From: Bacillota bacterium
GTDB taxonomy: Bacteria; Bacillota; Clostridia; Acetivibrionales; DTU013
Assembly (NCBI GenBank): GCA_023426125.1
Contig: JAFABI010000007.1
Location: 31,131-95,130, forward strand
Reading direction: 5' to 3'
DNA: 64,000 bases
The notes beneath the pieces were generated by a model, which had not been told where the DNA came from, made no database searches, and was given only the letters and a program-made list of their open reading frames with translations. Each line of letters starts with the position of its first letter. The stretch's first letter is position 1. The translations under genes and the position numbers were made by a program. Positions 60,336-64,000 of the stretch are shown here, one piece after another.

Positions 60336-62030
60336 ATGATGTACAGAGTCTTGATTGTTGACGACGAACCGGCAATTGTTAAAGGAATGGAAAGACTGCT
60401 CAGCGAAGTGGACTCGGTCGAACTGGAAATATATAAGGCATACTCTGCTTTACAAGCTTTGACAATTGCAAGAAAGGTCAGGCTTGATATTGTAATTTCC
60501 GATATACGGATGCCGGGAATGACAGGGCTTGAAATGCATGAAGGGATAATAGGCTGCTGGCCGAACTGCAAGGTGATATTCCTTTCCGGATATAGTGATT
60601 TTGAGTATGCATATAGTGCAATCCATAAACAAGTCTCAAATTACATATTAAAGACAGAGAGTGATGAAGTTATTCTGAAGGCTGTAACGGATGCCATTGA
60701 TAAGCTGAAGGAAGAAAGAGAGCAGGAATTGCTGCTTGAGAATGCAAAAAGGCAGATGAAAGAGCTGTCTCCTTTATTGCGGAAAGAACTTTATGAATAC
60801 GCATTGGCCACCGATAATGTTGACAGTGCCATGCTTAAAACCCGGTTCCAGGAATTGGAGCTGGGATTTGCGGTTGATAAATTGGTTTTGCTTGTTGTCG
60901 GAAGAATTAATGGACAGGCCAGGGATGTAATATTTACGGAAAAATTAAACACGTTATATCGAGTGAAGGATTTAGTTGACAAAGCATTTACCGATTCGGT
61001 AGTAAGCGATTGTTCAGTAATAGAAAATTCCAGGTTGGCCTTATTTATTCAGCCTGATTTTGAAAATCCCAGGTTTATTTCAGATAGCAGCAAAATAGAT
61101 TGGGATAGCCTTGTAATTTATATCAAAGGCACACTGGAGACGGTACAGGATATTTGCAGGGATCAATACGGTTTCGAAGTTTCATTTGTCCTTTCAAGAA
61201 ATCCGGTTGGTTGGAGTTTGCTGTTTGAGGAGTACAGCTTGATAAAGTCTGTTGTTGCAAGCCAATATGTGCAGGGGCAGCAGGTCATCATGGAATTGGG
61301 CAAATCCGATGAGCTTTTCAGTCAGGGAACAAAAGATGTGGTTTCTGCCCAAGCTGCTTTTCTCCAGAAGCTGAAGACCCTGGAAGCATCTCTGGAAAGT
61401 GGCAATGACGGCATGGTTGACCAAATTTGCAGGCAGCTGCTGGGCATTATAAGAAATGGCTTCAAGGAAGGATATCTTCTCAACATTGAAAGGTATCACC
61501 AATTACTGCTGATGTTCGTTTCCTACATAAATAGAAATAATCTTTTTGAGTACATTGAAAAAGACTTAAATCCCAACAAGCTGTTGACTGTGAGCATGCC
61601 TGACGACTGGGACAAAGAGGAGAGCTTCTTTACCGGACTTGGAAGGTACCTGTGCATGTTGAAGAAAAAGCTGGAAGAAAACAGGGACTCGATGGTCATA
61701 AACAAAATTCATAATTATATTGCAGAAAACCCTGCCGGCGACCTCTCCCTGACAAAGCTGGCGGAGCTTGTATATTTTAATCCGTCCTATCTTTCGCGTT
61801 TTTATAAACAGGCTACAGGTAAAAATCTGATAGACTATATCAATGAGCATAAAGTGGCAATTGCAAAACGGCTTCTTGCGGAAACCAATATAAAGGTCAA
61901 TGAGATTGCTCTTAAGCTTGGGTACGAGTCAGCCTCGTATTTTACGTCGTTTTTCCGGAGAATGGAGGGTATGACACCTCAGGACTATAGGATGAACATT
62001 ATAGGTTCTGAGGTGAAAAATATGGATTAG
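60336..62030 (+). CDS. YesN-type response regulator, AraC output
   Basis: 564 residues. Receiver domain with DDE at 9-11, phospho-Asp56 in IVISDIRMPGMTG and Lys in YILKTES. A ~300-residue middle region of unknown fold is typical of this group. C-terminal AraC HTH: LSLTKLAELVYFNPSYLSRFY and VNEIALKLGYESASYFTSFF, ending GMTPQDYR. It should activate the sugar-transport genes downstream, starting with the lipoprotein at 62201. Confidence 0.94.
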   Translation: MMYRVLIVDDEPAIVKGMERLLSEVDSVELEIYKAYSALQALTIARKVRLDIVISDIRMPGMTGLEMHEGIIGCWPNCKVIFLSGYSDFEYAYSAIHKQVSNYILKTESDEVILKAVTDAIDKLKEEREQELLLENAKRQMKELSPLLRKELYEYALATDNVDSAMLKTRFQELELGFAVDKLVLLVVGRINGQARDVIFTEKLNTLYRVKDLVDKAFTDSVVSDCSVIENSRLALFIQPDFENPRFISDSSKIDWDSLVIYIKGTLETVQDICRDQYGFEVSFVLSRNPVGWSLLFEEYSLIKSVVASQYVQGQQVIMELGKSDELFSQGTKDVVSAQAAFLQKLKTLEASLESGNDGMVDQICRQLLGIIRNGFKEGYLLNIERYHQLLLMFVSYINRNNLFEYIEKDLNPNKLLTVSMPDDWDKEESFFTGLGRYLCMLKKKLEENRDSMVINKIHNYIAENPAGDLSLTKLAELVYFNPSYLSRFYKQATGKNLIDYINEHKVAIAKRLLAETNIKVNEIALKLGYESASYFTSFFRRMEGMTPQDYRMNIIGSEVKNMD

Positions 62031-62044
62031 CAAGTAAAAAAAAA

Positions 62045-62083
62045 GGAAGGAAGTAAAAAATTCAATATATTTTTTACTTCCTT
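62045..62083. terminator. Palindromic terminator-like element
   Basis: A perfect 16-bp stem (GAAGGAAGTAAAAAAT and its complement) around a seven-base loop. The T-rich 3' arm lets it end transcription of the regulator gene, though no further T-run follows. Confidence 0.6.
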
Positions 62084-62200
62084 CATCATTTATACTTGTA
62101 TTGTAAGGATGAGGGCCCGCTCCTGAACAAAGTGAGATTATTTCACTCCATAAAGCTTTAGCAAATCAAGAAGAATCAATCATGAAGGAGGATATGAATA

Positions 62201-63895
62201 ATGAACAAGAAACTTCGGAGCATAGCTCTGGCTGCGGCATTCAGCCTTATTGTCACTTCCATGCTAAGTGCATGCGGTGGGAAAGAAGCTGCTACACAGG
62301 AAACTACTGCAAATACGGCAAAGGAAGAATCATCTCAGGAACAGCAAAAGAATTATGATCCTTTTGAGAAGTATACAGAGCCCGTAACGATAACCGCAGT
62401 ATTAAAAGCAGATCCGTGGACAGATGAGAGGATACCGAAGGATACGACACCCGAAACACAGTACTTTGTAAAACTTGCCAAGGAGCAATTGAACATTGAT
62501 ATAAAATTCCTCTGGTACGTACCGGGTTCGCAGTATGAGCAGAAGTTTAGCGTCGCTTTGGCATCCGGTGAGCTTCCGGATGTTATGACTCAAATAAATA
62601 AGATTCAGTTTGAAAATTTAAAAAAGAACGACCAGCTTGCTGACATCACCGAAGCGTTAAAATATGCCAGTCCGGGTTTATCCGAGATACTTAACCGGGA
62701 CCCAAGTGTTATTGAAGCATATAAGCTGGACGGCAAAACCTACGGGATACCACAGTATTGGGATCCCCGGCGTGATTTGAATATGTTCTGGATAAGGCAA
62801 GACTGGCTTGATAATGTCGGAATGTCTGTTCCGGCGACAACGGAAGAATTAAAGGCTGTAGCAAAAGCATTTATCGAAAAAGATCCGGATAAAAACAGTA
62901 AGAATGATACGTATGGTATTCCCCTTACAAACAAGGTCGATTTCTGGGGATGGCCAATCAAGCAGTGGATGCACAGCTTTGGCTCATATCCTAAAGCATG
63001 GATAAAAGGGGCGGATGGAAAGCTGGTTGCAGGGGAGATAATGCCTGAAACAAAGAAAGCTCTTGAATTCTTGCATGATTGCTACAAGGAAGGGCTCATC
63101 AATAAGGAATTTGCTGTAAAAGACTATGAAAAGATCGTAGAAGAAACCATCGCAGGAAAGATTGGCATGTCCTTCGGAGTATGGTGGTATTATGAATGGC
63201 CGCTAAATGACAGTAAGACAAAAACACCTGACGCTAACTGGATTTGTGCACCAATACCCACAGCGGAAGGCAATGTCGGAAAAACACTTCTGGAAAGAAT
63301 ACAGATTGAGAGCTTCACTGTAGTGAATAACAACTGCAAGAATCCCGAAGCGGTTGTTAAGCTTATGAATCTCTGGTCGAGCATGGAATCCGGCGATTAT
63401 GGCACCGCTGATGAATTGGTGACCAAAGGCTACGTATGGCAGTGGGTTCCTACAAGATTCTTCGATCCTTTTGATATAAATACGGTCCATGAAAGAATCA
63501 ATGCGGCTGTAGATAGCGGAGATACGGAGCTTAAGAATTTCAATGCCACCGATAAGGAAATGCTTGAGAAATATAAAGCATACCTTGATTTCAAAGCTGG
63601 AAAGACTGCCTGGGATAGTATTAAAATGGGAGGCCCTATGGCCAGGATTGATAAGGAGGGCGGCTGGGGAGTTACCAGAAAGATTGCAGAGAGCGGCAAT
63701 GTAGCATATAACGAGTACTTCGGACCTGCTACCCAGACGATGCAGGATAAGGGAGCCGCCCTTGACAAAATGATGGAAGAAACCTTCCTGAAGATCATAA
63801 TGGGGTCGGCGCCAGTAAGCGATTTTGACAAGTTCGTGTCCAATTGGAAGGCCCTTGGCGGAGATGAAATTACCAAGGAGCATTCCTGTAAGTAA
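62201..63895 (+). CDS. Extracellular solute-binding lipoprotein (LipO/LplA-like)
   Basis: 564 residues. Lipobox LSACGG at Cys ~25 followed by a Thr/Glu-rich linker. The mature fold has YTEPVTITAVLKADPW near 48-63, QYEQKFSVALASGELPDVM, and a GIPQYWDPRRDLNMFWIRQD region (~184-203). Proteins of this size pair with LplB/LplC-type permeases for complex carbohydrates and are controlled by YesM/YesN kinases, as here. GGAGG precedes ATG 62201. The next gene starts at the window edge and is probably its permease. Confidence 0.92.
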   Translation: MNKKLRSIALAAAFSLIVTSMLSACGGKEAATQETTANTAKEESSQEQQKNYDPFEKYTEPVTITAVLKADPWTDERIPKDTTPETQYFVKLAKEQLNIDIKFLWYVPGSQYEQKFSVALASGELPDVMTQINKIQFENLKKNDQLADITEALKYASPGLSEILNRDPSVIEAYKLDGKTYGIPQYWDPRRDLNMFWIRQDWLDNVGMSVPATTEELKAVAKAFIEKDPDKNSKNDTYGIPLTNKVDFWGWPIKQWMHSFGSYPKAWIKGADGKLVAGEIMPETKKALEFLHDCYKEGLINKEFAVKDYEKIVEETIAGKIGMSFGVWWYYEWPLNDSKTKTPDANWICAPIPTAEGNVGKTLLERIQIESFTVVNNNCKNPEAVVKLMNLWSSMESGDYGTADELVTKGYVWQWVPTRFFDPFDINTVHERINAAVDSGDTELKNFNATDKEMLEKYKAYLDFKAGKTAWDSIKMGGPMARIDKEGGWGVTRKIAESGNVAYNEYFGPATQTMQDKGAALDKMMEETFLKIIMGSAPVSDFDKFVSNWKALGGDEITKEHSCK

Positions 63896-63997
63896 GAAAT
63901 TTGATCTTTGAAAAATTAAGTACCCTCACGTAAAATATGAAATGTGCTGAAACACCACAAATGAAGGCACAAATCAAATATACGGAGGGTAACTAAT

Positions 63998-64000
63998 ATG
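63998..64000 (+). CDS. Start of the next gene, cut by window end
   Basis: The last three bases are ATG, preceded by CGGAGGG at a normal distance. By analogy with similar loci the gene would be an LplB-type permease, which cannot be verified here. Confidence 0.4.

Noticed and set aside
1..64000. CRISPR arrays, rRNA genes, prophage structural genes and riboswitches.
   Set aside because: I saw no regularly spaced repeats of CRISPR size, no rRNA or phage capsid-type genes, and no riboswitch core that I could recognise by eye. A covariance-model search would be needed to exclude small structured RNAs.

Overview
The window reads like a chromosomal stretch of a mid-GC anaerobic Clostridia (Bacillota) that lives on plant polysaccharides. 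The evidence is Gram-positive ribosome binding sites, a Gram-positive LexA box, YesM/YesN-type and OmpR-type two-component systems, lipoprotein sugar-binding proteins, two GH53 endo-galactanases and a LacI regulator. The genus cannot be fixed from sequence alone; a Ruminiclostridium/Acetivibrio-like or Lachnospiraceae-like host would fit. There are no rRNA operons, CRISPR arrays or intact tRNA genes.

Region 1 (1-16.5 kb) is a patchwork of accessory genes. It opens with a DUF5682-VWA pair. Then come a truncated ParB domain, a Ser/Thr kinase with a small HEPN-like neighbour, a headless cyclase-like gene, an ISAs1-type transposase remnant that abuts a headless aminoglycoside-type phosphotransferase, and a SWIM zinc-finger protein. 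A neutral-ceramidase-like gene follows. Its last 78 codons plus 3' flank recur 3.8 kb downstream. Between the two copies lie a broken HTH/beta-lactamase relic, a SEC-C-like protein, an AAA15 ATPase-RloB pair resembling the AbiL phage-defence module, a tRNA 3'-half relic and a 21-bp-periodic array like an IS21-family end.

Region 2 (16.5-22.6 kb) holds a rhodanese lipoprotein behind a CsoR/CstR-like operator, a methyltransferase, and a secreted protein-ABC transporter-histidine kinase-response regulator module of the envelope-stress or self-protection type. A 40-residue antisense small ORF closes it.

Region 3 (22.8-31.6 kb) is a galactan-utilisation locus. It contains a TIM-barrel sugar isomerase, a LacI regulator, an intracellular GH53, an ABC importer (binding protein and two permeases, no ATPase) and a secreted GH53 with a C-terminal galactan-binding-like module. 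Matching palindromes sit at the promoters of the LacI gene and the first galactanase, which implies one autoregulated regulon.

Region 4 (31.8-46 kb) is mixed: an AraC/GyrI regulator and a GyrI-C39-like fusion, aspartate-semialdehyde dehydrogenase, small kinases, RsgA, methyltransferase, and a compact RadC-MazG-nuclease/helicase set that looks like a defence or repair operon.

Region 5 (46-54.7 kb) is the most unusual locus. AraC regulators surround a sugar isomerase, a Gfo/Idh/MocA oxidoreductase, a DegT/DnrJ aminotransferase and four amidohydrolase-2 paralogs. These are arranged as two overlapping pairs. In each pair the first member has lost every expected metal ligand and the second keeps them all. 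I know of no described pathway with this architecture. The locus ends in a perfect 60-bp palindrome shared with a convergent DUF72 gene.

Region 6 (55-64 kb) carries an SOS-controlled small gene plus Y-family polymerase, a secreted copper-amine-oxidase-N-like protein, and a YesM/YesN pair next to a sugar-binding lipoprotein. A following gene begins at the last three bases.
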